In this document: positions 46,433-58,629 of the stretch, piece by piece | How the letters are laid out: the number at the start of each line of letters is the position of its first letter | Position numbering within the stretch: the stretch's first letter is position 1 | Assembly: GCF_020536995.1 (NCBI RefSeq) | Contig: NW_026273355.1 | Span: forward strand, 1-64,000 | DNA length: 64,000 bases | Origin: Dreissena polymorpha | Taxonomy: Eukaryota > Mollusca > Bivalvia > Myida > Dreissenidae | Reading direction: 5' to 3' | Notes under the pieces: generated by a model | Told to the model about the DNA's origin: nothing | Database searches by the model: none | The model's input: only the letters and a program-made list of their open reading frames with translations | Program-made: the position numbers and the translations under genes

Positions 46433-48097
46433 CAGAATATATTAACTGACCAAGTACATGACTTTGTATTTCTGAAAATTGTTAATGCAGCATAAATTTA
46501 CGAAATATGATTTTGTTGAGAATATATGAATTGACAAAGTACGGGGTATTTCTGAAAAAAATATAATAGTGCGTAAATTTACGAAGTATGGTTTTGTTAA
46601 GAATATATGAATTGACCTGGTTTTTTTCTGAAAATTGTTAATAGTGCGTAAATTTACGAAGTAAGATTTTCCTGAGAATATATGAATTGATAAAGTAATT
46701 CTGAAAAAAAATAGTAGTGCGTAAATTTACGAAGTATGGTTTTGTTAAGGATATATGAATTGACAAAGTATTTCTGAAAAGTTTTACTAGTTCGTAAATT
46801 TACGAAGTATGGTATTATAAAGAATATGAATTAACCAATTATGTCTGAAAAGTTTTAATAGTGCGTAATTTTAGAAAGTATGGTTTTGAATTTACCAAGT
46901 ATTTCTGAAAATGTTAAATAGTGCGTAAATTTACGAAGTATGTTTTTGTTAAGAATCTATGAATTCACAAAATACTGACATTTTTTAATAGTGCGTAAAT
47001 TTACGAAGTATGTTTTGTTAAGAATCTATGAATTCACCAAGTATTTCTGAAAGTTTTTAATAGTGCGAAAATTTACGAAGTATGTTTTGTTATGAATCTA
47101 TGAATTCACCAAGTATTTCTGAAAGTTTTTAATAGTGCGTAAATTTACGAAGTATGTTTTTGTTCAGAATCTATGAATTTACCAAGTATTTCTGAAAGTT
47201 TTTAATAGTGCGTAAATTTACGAAGTATGGTTTTGTTAAGAATCTATGACTGTTTTTTTTTTTTAATAGTGCGTAAATTTACGAAGTATTTTTTGGTTAA
47301 GAATCTATGAATTTACAAAGTATTTCTGAAAATATATAATAGTGCGTAAATTTATAAAGTATGGTTTTGTTAAGAAAATATGAATTGACATCATATTTCG
47401 GAAAATTGTTAATAGTGCGTAAATTTACGAAGTAAGATTTGGTTGAGAATATATGAATTGATGAAGTATTTCTGAAAAGTTTTACTAGTTCGTAAATTTA
47501 CGAAGTATGGTATTGCTAAGAATATGAATTTACCAATTATGTCTGAAAATTTTTAACAGTGCGTAAATTTACGAAGTATGGTTTTATTTATGAATTTACC
47601 AATGAAAATGTTAAATAGTGCGTAAATTTACGAAGTATGGTTTTGTTAAAAGTCTGGTTTTGGTAAGAATCTATGAATTCACCAAGTATTTCTGAACATT
47701 TTTAATAGTGCGTAAATTTACGAATAATGGTTTTGTTAATCATATATTTAAAAAAAAAAAGAAGTTCATAAATTTATGCCACATGGTGACAAGCAATGAA
47801 AAAAACTACTGATTTTTCTCCCTTAAAATGTTCGTAAATTTACGAATAATTTCTTAGTTGATGTCAAATGTGTTCTTTTTGCATTAAAAATGTTCGTAAA
47901 TTTACGCACTATTTTTTAGGAAATATACAAGTTTGATAATTCCTGTTCATGCATTTTGATTCAAGGTTAAATTTGTGTGCAATAAAAGTGAGAAAAAAAC
48001 ACCTGTTTTTCTTCATTTTGCAACGAAAAAAGGGAATATGAAAGGATATTCCCTCATAGAATTCCGATGCATTCTATGTGATTTAATTGCACACGCT

Positions 48098-50696
48098 CGC
48101 GAACAATGCTCCTAAATAATTGAGAAAAAAACAACATAACAAAACAGGCTTGTTCATTAAATACACAATCACAGTTTAACCTTAAAACGATTATATTTAG
48201 ACATTACACACATTTTCTCACTGGCGTGTTTTGAAATTTTCAAGATACGTGTATCATTGTAGACAATTCATAGTATTAATTATCTTAAATTATTTAAGGC
48301 TTTAGATGTGTACAATATCCAATGGTGCAATATAGGCAGATAAAACAATGCAGACAGTTTCCTAAACTGTTCGATGTTGTGTGTCCCCCTTCGAAGAAAG
48401 CGGGATACAGCAGTCACACTGTCCGTCTATTTGTTTTAAAATCAATGTGTCCGAATGTATGTATAAGCCAGAAATTTGCCACCTATTGATTGATTTAAAC
48501 AATGCACAAATTCAAACCATTGTTTAACGGCGTGTCGCATGTAACATTCGCCTTTTTACCTCAAAGTTTCAGGTCACAATTAAAGGAGAAAGGTCAATTT
48601 TGAAGATTCATGTCTTAGCCATAGCTTTGTCATTAATTTATGGATTTAAATAATATAGCGCAAAGGTAAACCATTATAGGACGACATGTCGAATGTAACA
48701 ATTATTTCCCTACCTCAAATGTCCATGTAAATCATAGATTTCAAAGGTCAAATTTGAAAAAACGAAGGTAGGGGCATCGGTGTTCCACTGACACATAATT
48801 TGTTTTATTTACAATAGTAATGTGTCATCAACATTTAAACAGTTCAGTCAGAGCAATACATTTAAATAAATCATTTCAATACTGTTTCTATTCACGTTGT
48901 CAAAACAAACTTGTAACTATGTTTGCCTTTATTGTATTTTTGGCGTTTGTTCTGTTGGATTGTGTGTTAGGGAGTGCGGTCGGGATTTTACGTCGGAATG
49001 CTAACCATGTTTTAAGTTTGAACAGATAAAATGTAAGCTACACTTCTTGTATAAGCAGGAACAAACTGACCTGTTACTTAAGATAATTTAAATATAAACT
49101 CTCAAACCAACGATGTAGATACCGGTTAATTTGTCTAATCTGCAATGGTCGAAACATATTTACAACCATTTTAACCAGTTTGTGTGTACTATGCACAGGA
49201 CAGAACAACAATATGGTTGACTTAAAAGTACACCAGAGGCAACCTGATAGAAAAGTCAACAAAAATATATAACATATAAGATATAACAGTGCAATGTCCA
49301 ATGCACTCTCAAAAGACACATTGATGGGGCAGCAACAGTGAGATAGATAGAAGCTTAACATGAAATAACAATTATAATAATCTGTAACAAAAGAAACATA
49401 AGGGAAAAACTGATTCAAATCAGGTCACTTGTAGTACCAGTAAATAATTAAAGCTGATCAGTATATGATGAGAATATGTCTGATATAAAGCGAGAACTGG
49501 CGTATATTGACGAAAAGTTCATTTGTTTTCTAATAAACATATAAAAGCTCTTAACAAGTAATATATCAATCTTGAACTGAGTTATTTACATTTATAGAGC
49601 ACACAATTAAATGCCATGGAAATAACACAACACATTTGATAATAAATCAAAAGCTCTTAAGACATCGATAATCTCAAAATACCGTCAACCATCAATCTGA
49701 TAGCCACTCTTGAGATATTAATGATATATATTATACGGAGTCAAAATGAATAAAAAAGCGCCAATTCAATAACGATCCTGTAGTTATAAAATAATTCATT
49801 TGTTTGATTTTCATATCTCATAAAAATTCAATTACTTTAAAAATAATTTGATATTTAACAAAGTGACACTATTACCAAAAGTTTACTCTTATGTACCCAT
49901 ATTCGTAAACAAACATATATATAATATACTTAACTTACAATTAGTTGACACTTACTTTACCCTGTACTCTTTTGGCATATAATAAAAGAAAGCACTATAT
50001 ATGGATTCATATTAAAACATTAATAAATCCAGAATTATGAATATCCAAATAATATTAGGTATGCAATTGGCGTCAATCTCCGAGAGTCTTTTATTTCTGG
50101 CAAATGACAAATTTCCAGTTCAATACAAAAAAAACGAGCAATACACTTAAATGACTCTTTGTTGTACATATGGATGTTCCAACGTACATGCACACGTGAA
50201 CTTTATTTATATTATTTTTGTATTTAATATTATTTAGAACCAGTTTGACAACCGCTTTCGTGGACAACGATTACGCATCACTTTTAAACGGTATGATGTC
50301 CGTGTTTAGTGCATCAATTTCATTTGTATTGTATATCAGTTCAACAATATATATTGTTTGTAGTGCCTGTTATTCCTTTAAACGTGCAGATTTAGTTCTT
50401 GGTATAAATGTTGTGGTTTAAGTCTTCATATTTTCGTCGTCGGCTTTGGTCTTTTTTTTCTGTGTATGTATTTATTTTGTATTGTTTTGTTTTGCATTAC
50501 TTTGTAAAAATGTAGTTTAGTTAAACTACCATGTTTATAACATATTTCTAGAAATGTCTTTTACAGAATGAACTTATTTAACTTACGTGCTCTAAAAATA
50601 AGTGTTCGTACAGATTAAACGTGATCAATGATTGTACACAATAATATATAGGTATGACTCGTCACCGCTTACTAGATTGCTTTAATTTTTTAACAG
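48098..50696. other. Probable intron between foldback and SAM exons
   Basis: Bivalve-repeat-like text near 48370-48800 ends GTAGGGGCATCGGTGTTCCA. ORFs at 48820-49029 (hydrophobic), 49074-49418 (minus) and 50218-50421 have no recognised relatives. No exon is called. Confidence 0.4.
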
Positions 50697-50741
50697 GGAG
50701 TGATTCGGCTTCTTGGGTCACACATGACAAGGATATAATAA
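50697..50741 (+). CDS. Pre-SAM cytoplasmic exon
   Basis: The acceptor TTTTTTAACAG ends at 50696 and the donor GTAATA starts at 50742. It is 45 bases, phase 1 in and out, reading SDSASWVTHDKDII. It is linked to the next exon by phase. The incoming phase 1 is the same as the exit of the receptor tail exon at 23794. Confidence 0.5.
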
Positions 50742-51012
50742 GTAATATATTTAAATTACTATTAACCTAATTGCTGTATTGTATAATAATAATAATAATA
50801 ATACAACCTTAAATTTGATATATTTTGTTTATCAAAATCAGTATTGTTTCTCAAAGAAGGAAATACAAACATGGCATTCACATAACAATACATATTTTAT
50901 AATACTTTTATCATAAGTACTTCATTTGATCAATTTTGACAGTCATCAGCAGTTGCTGATATCATTGTATTCATGGCATACACATATTCTTTGAAAGGTT
51001 GTCTTCTTACAG

Positions 51013-51077
51013 CAATGGATATAATCCTGAAAGTGATCGATCTGGGGCATCTCATCGAGCAATTCAGGAGAAAAGCG
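51013..51077 (+). CDS. SAM domain, first half
   Basis: The acceptor TTGTCTTCTTACAG ends at 51012 and the donor GTAGAT starts at 51078. It is 65 bases, phase 1 in and phase 0 out, reading MDIILKVIDLGHLIEQFRRK. This matches the first two helices of SAM domains (L-x-x-I-x-L-x-x-L-x-x-x-F). The exon joins the one at 51460 without a gap in the fold. Confidence 0.75.
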
Positions 51078-51459
51078 GTAGATAGAACGTTTTGTTTTAC
51101 GAGATGCACGATATAACAAACACGTTTAAGTTGATGTTTCAATCAGAAAATCATTGCAAACAATAAAACATATAAAATAATTCAGATGACGAATAAGTTA
51201 CAAATCTAAACGTTTATGTTTTTTAAAAGTAATAGCCCTGTTATATACTGAATACTGTCAATAAGCGCCGATTTTTTGCCAGTTTGCAATTTTAAGTCAG
51301 CTATGTTTGAACAATATTTAACAACAGCCATACAAGAGAATTTCTCCCAACACTTGAAATGTTTCCGACAAGTAGATACTAAGGTTAATACAAAGTTTGT
51401 AGAGAGTGTTCAACTTACGGAATTAGTTCGTATTATTTAAATAAACATGCTGCTTTAAG

Positions 51460-51585
51460 GTCGGACCAAATGATGTGCTGGAGCTAAGCAACGAAGATAT
51501 GATATCTCTCGGGGTAACCACCATTGGCCAGAAGATTCGCTTATTTAGGGCATGCAGGAATTATCTGAATGAGGGCAACAAATAA
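51460..51585 (+). CDS. SAM domain, second half, and protein C-terminus
   Basis: The acceptor TGCTTTAAG ends at 51459; 42 codons in phase 0 end at TAA (51583-51585). The translation is VGPNDVLELSNEDMISLGVT, then TIGQKIRLFRACRNYLNEGN. L-x-x-L-x-x-E-D-M-x-x-L-G-V-x-x-x-G-x-K-x-R-L is the conserved second half of a SAM domain, a protein-protein or oligomerisation module found at receptor C-termini such as Eph. With the upstream exons this suggests a single-pass receptor ending in SAM but with no kinase seen. An AATAAA-like signal is at ~51785. Confidence 0.82.
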   Translation, partial: VGPNDVLELSNEDMISLGVTTIGQKIRLFRACRNYLNEGNK

Positions 51586-51892
51586 TTATAAACATGGACA
51601 GGTGGTTTCATTTACTTGACTAACATGGTATTTAAGATTGAGTTTGACTCAAAGCTGTGTCCACATTTTGATTGAATAGATCTTATATTGTAATTGGAAG
51701 GTATATATGTTCCGAAGATAAACGTAACAAATCTTTCTGGGTTCATTAACATTCGCCGAATCGTATGCTAATTGGTTTAAACATAAATAAACGTTTACAA
51801 ACTTTAACCGAAAACCTAGTTTCGTGATCCCATCATCATTGGGAATTCGGTACCGTTGACGTCAACGAACACATGCTGTATTTTGAGTTAAA

Positions 51893-52380
51893 AAAATACA
51901 ATTACCAATATTAACTTCATTGTAATTCTAAACCATATTTTTATGCATGCATATATTATAACGTTAATATTTAATTAATGTTTTCTTTATTTATCATTTC
52001 AGCATACAAAACCTTATTTATTAAGGGCAATACAAACTGCGGGTTTATGTTAAAAAGTTACATACCGCATATATAAGATTCGGTATTGCAGCCAAGATAA
52101 CACTACCAACGATACAAGAGCAATCATAACCTGCATTTTTATTAAAAATGACAATTCCCAATATTAACTTCATTTTTATTATAAACTTAGATTTGTTGCA
52201 TGCATATATGATAAATTTAACATTGAATGTGTGTTTTATGCTTTTAACCATACGAAACCTTATTATTCAAGGGAAATAAAAACTGCGAACTTACGTTAAA
52301 AAGTCAAATATTGCAAATATAAGATTCGGTGTTGCACCCAAAATAACACTACAAACGATACAAGAGCAATTAAAATTTTA
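51893..52380 (+). repeat. ~245-bp imperfect tandem duplication
   Basis: Two copies (51893-52138 and 52139-52380) share AATATTAACTTCATT, TGCATGCATATAT, ATATAAGATTCGGT(A/G)TTGCA and ACGATACAAGAGCAAT. Confidence 0.8.
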
Positions 52381-53469
52381 CCATAAATCGAATCACAATA
52401 TGTCTTGAGTAATATGTCTTGTTTACATTTTTCTTTCAAGGCAAATCCTTAGCACTTAATACTTTGTGGTGGCATTGGTGGACTTAAAAGTGTGATAAGT
52501 TAGACTGGCCAAAATATTAATTGCACGGTTAGCGTTCCATTTTATGACGATGTTTTTCGTAGGAGTGGTATAAACTGTTAATTTTTTTTTCATTTTGATG
52601 ATTTTGAAAATCATACACAGTAAATCCAAATCTTACACGAACATGAAAACTATATTATTTATGAAAGTAAAAGTTGTGAAAGAATGTGCTATTTTAACTT
52701 GATTGGGTTAACTGCAATATTATATATACAATACGATCTTATTTATTACGAATTGTTTGATTAACCGTGATAAGAATATAACAATATGTTATTGTTCGTT
52801 AGCAGTATGTAAGGGGTATGCGTCAGTTAAATGACATGCATTGTATGTTTGCATATTTTTATTAGTTAATTACATAATAAATAATGATGATTGTGATACT
52901 AAATCATTATTTTTCGGTCCTTTTCTTGAGTCAACGCCTAATGGATGATTTCAACCAAAGCAATACAATAAGAGACGAAACATATACGTATGAAATAGAA
53001 ATGGAAACAACTATTGTATTAGCTAGGCCATCCACCAGACTATTACTCAATTCAACTCATTAATTGTGAAAGTGGTTTCTATTAAATAATTTGTATAAAG
53101 AAATATAAGGCGGATTCCATTTTAATGGACACTTTACATTTATTTTGGTAAACATCCAGGGGTGTTTCTAAATTATAAGAAGTTGGACGGCGGTCAAATT
53201 TTAAGAAGGAGTCGTTTCAAAATGTTTGCATGTCAAATGTGTGTTTACTCTTAGTTTCCGATTAGTTAAAGTGAAGTGTTGCTGCATAAAAACATAAACG
53301 AAATTGAATGGCGTACTATTCGCGAACTCGTCTATGGGACAGTTGCATACGCCAAATAATTAACAAAGATATAGTATCAACTGTTCACATTATACGTTTT
53401 AAATTTTTACCATTGACTGTAATAGATGGTCGACACATTTTGAAGACTTTAGGATTTGTTTTATTCTTG
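52381..53469. other. Intergenic, no feature seen
   Basis: AT-rich; no gene or array recognised. Confidence 0.4.
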
Positions 53470-53812
53470 TACGTGAATACTCTAGATCACTGTCTGACCT
53501 GGTCTTGATTGACTGCTTTGATCTCCGTTAACGCGAATACTCTGAGTCAGTGATCAGGCCTTGATTGACTGCTTTGAGCGCCGTGTACGTAAATACTCTG
53601 GATCACTGATCAGGCCTTGATTGACTGCTTTGAACGCCGAGTACGTGAATACTCTGGATCACTGATCAGGTCTTGATTGACTGCTTTGAACGCCGAGTAC
53701 GTGAATACTCTGGATCACTGATCAGGCCTTGATTGACTGCTTTGAGCGCCGAGTACGCGAATACTCTGGATCACTGATCTGGCATTCATTGACTGCTTTG
53801 AGCGCCGTACAT
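53470..53812. repeat. 57-bp tandem array, six copies
   Basis: Unit contains GAATACTCTGGATCACTGAT, CAGGCCTTGATTGACTGC and TTTGAGCGCCGAGTACG. The TGACTGCTTTG landmark recurs about every 57 bp. Confidence 0.93.
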
Positions 53813-54580
53813 AAATATAGGCTTCACAAGGCTTGAGCTGAACGCTGGGCTGATGGAGACCAACGATAAGACTGTGCGAAAATAAGAATGATGGAAGCAA
53901 CACAGCGGTACTGTGATGATGCTACTGCGTGCACCCAAACAGAATTAATAATAATGAAATAAGCATTACATAAATGTTTCTATAAGAAAGAAAATTTTCA
54001 GTTTATCAGAATTTGTTTTCCATTAGACCATTAGACCAAGCCCAACGACTGTACCATCATTCTATACATAGATGGTGACGTCACTACGTTATTGTCACCT
54101 CTATACTTAGACGCACCACGCACCTCCATTTGGAGGCATTTATGACTACGACACAAAGAAGTCCGCGGATGAATGAAGAATTTGCTTTATAAGTAAACAT
54201 TCATGTTATGATTTAAAAGTTAAGTATTATTTTGTTCAGTCTTACGGTTTTATGTTAGTATCAATTATAATTTTCGTTAGTTTTCAACTATTTCGCTCTT
54301 TATTCATTTTTTTAAAAACAGAACTTTCACTTTCGGTTGTATAACAACATGTATCCTTTATTGACGAAAGTTTGCAATGAAATAGCGTTTTCAAAACCGC
54401 TTAAAAAGTTTCAGAAGGTGTGTCTGATGCATGTTTTGAAAAGACACACTGTCATAGTTATATTGCCGACTAGTATGGGAACAATTTAATATTTCAAGTG
54501 GCTCCATTTGCATTGCAAGAGAAGTTCAAATTGACTTGTTCAGTTTGTTAAATTTTGACACCCTTATTATATATTTTTTA
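53813..54580. other. Intergenic, with one stray minisatellite unit
   Basis: CCATTAGACCAAGCCCAACG at 54026-54045 is a single unit of the minisatellite found at 58.6-59.4 kb. Otherwise no feature is seen. Confidence 0.5.
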
Positions 54581-54584
54581 TAAG

Positions 54585-57500
54585 TGCCTGATAAATTTAT
54601 TTCTTTAAATAATTGAAATCATTGAAAATTTAGTAAAAGCACGGCATTGATGTTCTATGATGGTCATTTTTAGTGGAATAGTATGTTACAAATTACAATA
54701 AAACAATTATAACTATTTTATTATTGAATTAAGATTAGGTGTCATTTTTAAATGGGGTAGTAATTCATTATATGAGATTAGCACATTATATAGTTGAAAA
54801 ATAAATAACACTTTAATGACTTACCATAGTGAAATAAAGTAGCATATAATATGTTGCAGGTCACAAAATGCAAAACTGAAGTTCAAACTCAGAAGAAGCT
54901 TTGCAAATATTTTACACTGACAACACTGTTGATTTTCCAAAAAAAATCCTTCCTATCTTCCTGCCCTAGTTTTTTGGGGGAAATTTTAATATTATTAATA
55001 TCATTGAGTTAAATTATTAAAATATCAATATGTTTTGATTACATTAGCTAATTATAGTATTATATTATTAATAATGAAATACTATGCGAGGAAAGTCCCA
55101 TTCTGTTTTAATTAGTCTTAATTACCTACTAGTAAAATTGAAATTATCAGTGACATCCAATAATTGAATTATATGCGTGTGAATGCATATGTTTTTTTGA
55201 CAGTTACATAGTACCCTATTTAATTGTATAACAACAAATAACTATAGTTCCACAACCCAGCCCAAGTTTACACAAACTGAATTAATTCATCAATTGATCC
55301 TATTTAGTTATATTAAAAACAACATGTGTAAGATTTTGAGAATATCCCATGTATTCCTGTAGTATTCCTTTAGTACACCCAGGGTTGGCACCAATCGACC
55401 GCCCCCGGTTTTAACCGGCGGTTTTTACTGGTTAAAACCGCCCCGGTCAATACTCCCAAATTTGTCATTACTGGTCAATACTGGTCGATTGAACTTTACC
55501 CCCAATTTTGATTAATATTCCATGCTTAATTAACAATATTGATAATATAAATTAAACAGACATGTTGCCAATAATGTCTTAAGCTATTAATAACCACTAT
55601 TTTATACCTGTTCATGCAAATAAGTCAAAGTTAGTCAACTGGATTTTTCTGGTTGATTGTTTTTTTTTCAATTCTAATGAATCATGAATGCTCAGAAAAT
55701 TCTGTGCTTGATTCAACACGAACCTGTCAATTACTGTGTATTAGTTGTTCCTCATGCCCCACGTCCCCAGTCTTCTCACAGTCTTCTCACCTATACAGGT
55801 TAGGGCATCCAAAACTGATAATAGGGCCTTAAATGGCACCTTCTTGACACAACCCTTACTTGTCATGTATTCTTGCCTGGATTTCTTTAAGTACTTTTTA
55901 AACAAAATAGTGAAAAAATATTTCATTTTCCATTGATATAAAAATTAAAAAAAACATAATTAGAAATAATTATTAAAAGAAAGTAGAGTAGACCCACAAT
56001 TGGTAAACATTATTTGTTGGCAAAATCAAGAACTTTGATTGCTTATTCTTTTGAAGACCAATTGAACTTTAAAATATGAAAACCCTCTTAATACAGAAAG
56101 GAGACAAGTTAGAAGTAACTATTAAATTAATAGCAAGTTATCTCCTTTTGTGTGAGTGAAATGAAATAGCCTAAGGGCAGATTTGCTTCATTGTCACTTT
56201 CAGAGACATTACACTGCATGCATATTATTACCAATTAAGGCTTAGGGACCAGATTTATGACCCTAGAAACCACACTAGTTCTGTTTGTCATTCTGCCTAT
56301 TAAATAGATATATCAATAGATCAGTGAAATGATTTATTATGGTTGTTTTTAGGGAAGCCTCAAACAAATTTTACCAATTAAATATATCTAATTAGAATTG
56401 TTTTTATAAGTACCTGTATTGTTTCTTTCATTTATTGATATCCTTGAAAAATTGAGTAAAAACACAGCTTTGATGGTCATTTAAAGTGGAATAGTTGTGA
56501 TTTTTAATGAAGAATAATAACTATATCCAAGTTTTAACTGAAACACAAATTATTTTGACTAAATAAATATCATATTGGGATATTTATTTTGAGACAAGTA
56601 AATAAAATTGTTTTGTAACATTTAAATTATAATGTCCCAATACAGCTAGTATGAACATTTTACATTGATTTGTAGTACTCAAGTGTTACCTCTCAAAAAT
56701 ATTCTTTAAAAATTAAAGGAAACTCAACGATGAAAATATTTTCAGAACCAGGCAAATAATAGGAAAGTTATGTTTTCACTAATATTAAGTAACAACACAC
56801 ACCTACCATTGAACAATATATCAGGCACTTATGGTGCAATATACAAGCGTTAATTGGATTAGCAAGTGTATATAACAAGATAACAGCTATTGTATAAAGG
56901 GGTACTTATGGTGCAATATACAGGCCCATTAATCATCATTGATGAGATTAGGTGACATCTTTGAAGGGGGATAGTCATTCATTAGATGAGATTAGTACAT
57001 TATCATACAAAAACATTTTTATGTAGTTTATCACTGTTTTAATTATTATTAATAAATTGCTTTAAATTTACCTTTTTTTTAATTCATAAAGTTATTAATT
57101 TTTCCTTAAATTCCACAAATTCATTTAATAAAAACGGGTAATTGTGTTTTGTGTTTCTTATATCAATAAGTTTTTATCACATTTGCTAATAAATTATATT
57201 ATTAATAATGAAATAATGTGCACGGAAAGTTCAATTCTGTTTTATTTAGTCTAAATGAGTTATTAGTAAAAAATAAAATATCAGTGACATCCAATAATTT
57301 GATAATAAACATATGAATGCATGAAAAAATGTTGACAGTTACAAAGTAAATATTTATTTATCATATTTATCTGTTACAAGGAAAACAGTGTCGAAATTAA
57401 TTTTAATTTGATTTTACCATTTTCATTTCACCAATTGACCATATTTAATTGGATAAAAAACAACAAACACTGCATTTGCACAACCCTGCCCAGGTTCACT

Positions 57501-57640
57501 CAAACTGAAATAAGGTGTTAATTGTGTATTCAAAACGGGTCTTGATTACACATTATTCTTGGTTGCATTTGTGTTGAGCAACATGTATAAGATACTCAGT
57601 AAGATTTTGAGGATATTCCATGTATTCCACAAGTACACCA
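54585..57640 (+). repeat. Large diverged direct duplication (54.6-55.4 kb and 56.4-57.6 kb)
   Basis: Matching landmarks occur in the same order in both copies: GTAAAAGCACGG / GTAAAAACACAG; GATTAGGTGTCAT / GATTAGGTGACAT; TATTATTAATAATGAAATA in both; TATCAGTGACATCCAATAAT in both; CAACCCAGCCCAAGTTTAC / CAACCCTGCCCAGGTTCAC; ATTTTGAGAATATCCCATGT / ATTTTGAGGATATTCCATGT. No coding is seen. It may be two copies of one dispersed element. Confidence 0.75.
55383..55500. repeat. Inverted-repeat insertion (CCGGTTTTAACCGG)
   Basis: GGTTTTAACCGGCGGTTTTT is followed by ACTGGTTAAAACCGCCCC, giving a strong hairpin, plus repeated TACTGGTCAATACTGGTCGA. It lies just after the first copy of the duplicated block, and is absent at the same point of the second copy. 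Confidence 0.65.
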
Positions 57641-57804
57641 ACATGCACTTACTAATGATTTACATGCAATCATTACACAGTTAAACCCTCCAAAAAACAA
57701 TTCTAAAACCAAAAAACCATACAAGCTGCTTCATAGATATTAAAAGTTAATTAAAGACTTCATAAATAAAATAATAATTTTGATAATAAACAAAGATTGT
57801 ACTT

Positions 57805-57985
57805 CAACCGAACAATTATAAATTTATTGGGGGGGGGAACATCTGCACTAAAACTAAAATGGGGGGGAAACGTCTGGGGAGGAATTGTCTTTGCGGGGAA
57901 ACGTCTTGGGAAGGAAACGTCTGGGGGGGGGGGGGGAAATGACCGGAAACCATTCCCAAAATGGTGAAAAAAAACACTGGCATAT
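57805..57985. repeat. G-rich GGGGAAACGTCT repeats and end of a CAGTG-type element
   Basis: Several GGGGGAAACGTCTGGG units with poly-G runs of up to ~14, then CCATTCCCAAAATGGTGAAAAAAAACACTGG. Reversed, this reads CCAGTGTTTTTTTTCACC, the terminus of the element at 45400. The other end of this copy was not found. Confidence 0.6.
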
Positions 57986-57999
57986 AAATTAAATGGAAA

Positions 58000-58620
58000 A
58001 CATACAATATTATGTCAAGAAAAAAAAGCTGTAAAAATCTCACCTGCTTGTCTTTGATGTTGCAATTAGCACATTCAGCATTTTCAGTATCTACTAAATA
58101 AATATATGAAAGTGCCAAATGTCCAGGATACCATGACGTCTTCCTCAAAATGTTAGATCCTTCGAACTCCATTTTATTTTATCCCTGACTAATCCTCTCA
58201 CACATTATGCCTACATGTAAGATTCCTTGCAATGTTCACAGCGTTTATTTTAAATCGTTTACGTTCTCAAATTTCAGCAGGTATTTAATTATAAATATTT
58301 ATTTATGATTTAGATTTATTAACTATTTCGAAGATACAGTCTTGCAACATGTTTAGTTAGTCTAAGTTACGTGTTTAGTGATTCTTACAAACAATAGACT
58401 GACATGAAAAGTGGCTCCTTTTGAAGCACAAACTGCATCCAACTATATATTACAGCTGGCCCGGTTTGATGGGGCCTGTTTTTGATAATAATTAATTACC
58501 ATTTTTCACTTCCGTGTTTATTATGTTTACCAACGCCATGATGGAAAAAAGTCCGTTTCCCACAATGCTTAGCGCGCATTCACACAGGTCAGTAAAGACC
58601 GGTGTGACACAATGCTGTAC
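58000..58620. other. Intergenic, no feature seen
   Basis: No gene recognised; the sequence is ordinary up to the minisatellite. Confidence 0.35.
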
Positions 58621-58629
58621 CATAGGACC

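Larger units (their letters stand above)
24395..48077. mobile_element. ~23.7-kb foldback-like element with subrepeat inverted arms
   Basis: The ends are inverted copies of each other. Left TAGAACGCATCGGAATTCTA leads into a hairpin GGGAATATC-CTTTG-ATATTCCC and ACAGGTGTTTTTTTCTC. The right end, reversed, gives the same order with few changes. Inward, both arms are tandem arrays of ~72-bp units around CGTAAATTTACG (left ~1.4 kb; right ~1.9 kb excluding a 1.03-kb insertion). No clear target duplication was found, and outer matches such as GTGTCAATTAA suggest the true ends may lie up to ~50 bp further out. Inside are a hAT fragment, a whole pogo-type element, MITEs and microsatellites, but no transposase I can assign to the foldback itself, so it looks non-autonomous or captured. 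It lies between the cytoplasmic-tail exon and the SAM exons. Confidence 0.7.
44850..48077. repeat. Right inverted arm of the foldback element
   Basis: The innermost part (44850-45110) has palindromes CGTATTAATACG and CGTTTTAATACG. From ~45150 there are about 24 copies of AGTGCGTAAATTTACGAAGT at ~72-bp spacing, interrupted by a 1.03-kb insertion. The outer ~230 bp (CATGCATTTTGATTCAAGGT, CTTCATTTTGCAACGAAAAA, GGATATTCCCTCATAGAATT) match the left end in reverse. Confidence 0.9.

Noticed and set aside
24395-48077. Polinton/Maverick identity for the 23.7-kb inverted-repeat element
   Set aside because: No DNA polymerase B, integrase, ATPase, protease or capsid-like ORF is visible, and subrepeat arms are unlike Polinton ends.
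48820-49029. ORF with an internal signal-peptide-like segment
   Set aside because: The hydrophobic run is mid-protein, the ORF is short and no acceptor or donor fits the receptor phase.
49074-49418. 114-codon hydrophobic minus-strand ORF
   Set aside because: No recognised family, AT-driven hydrophobic composition, no supporting signals.
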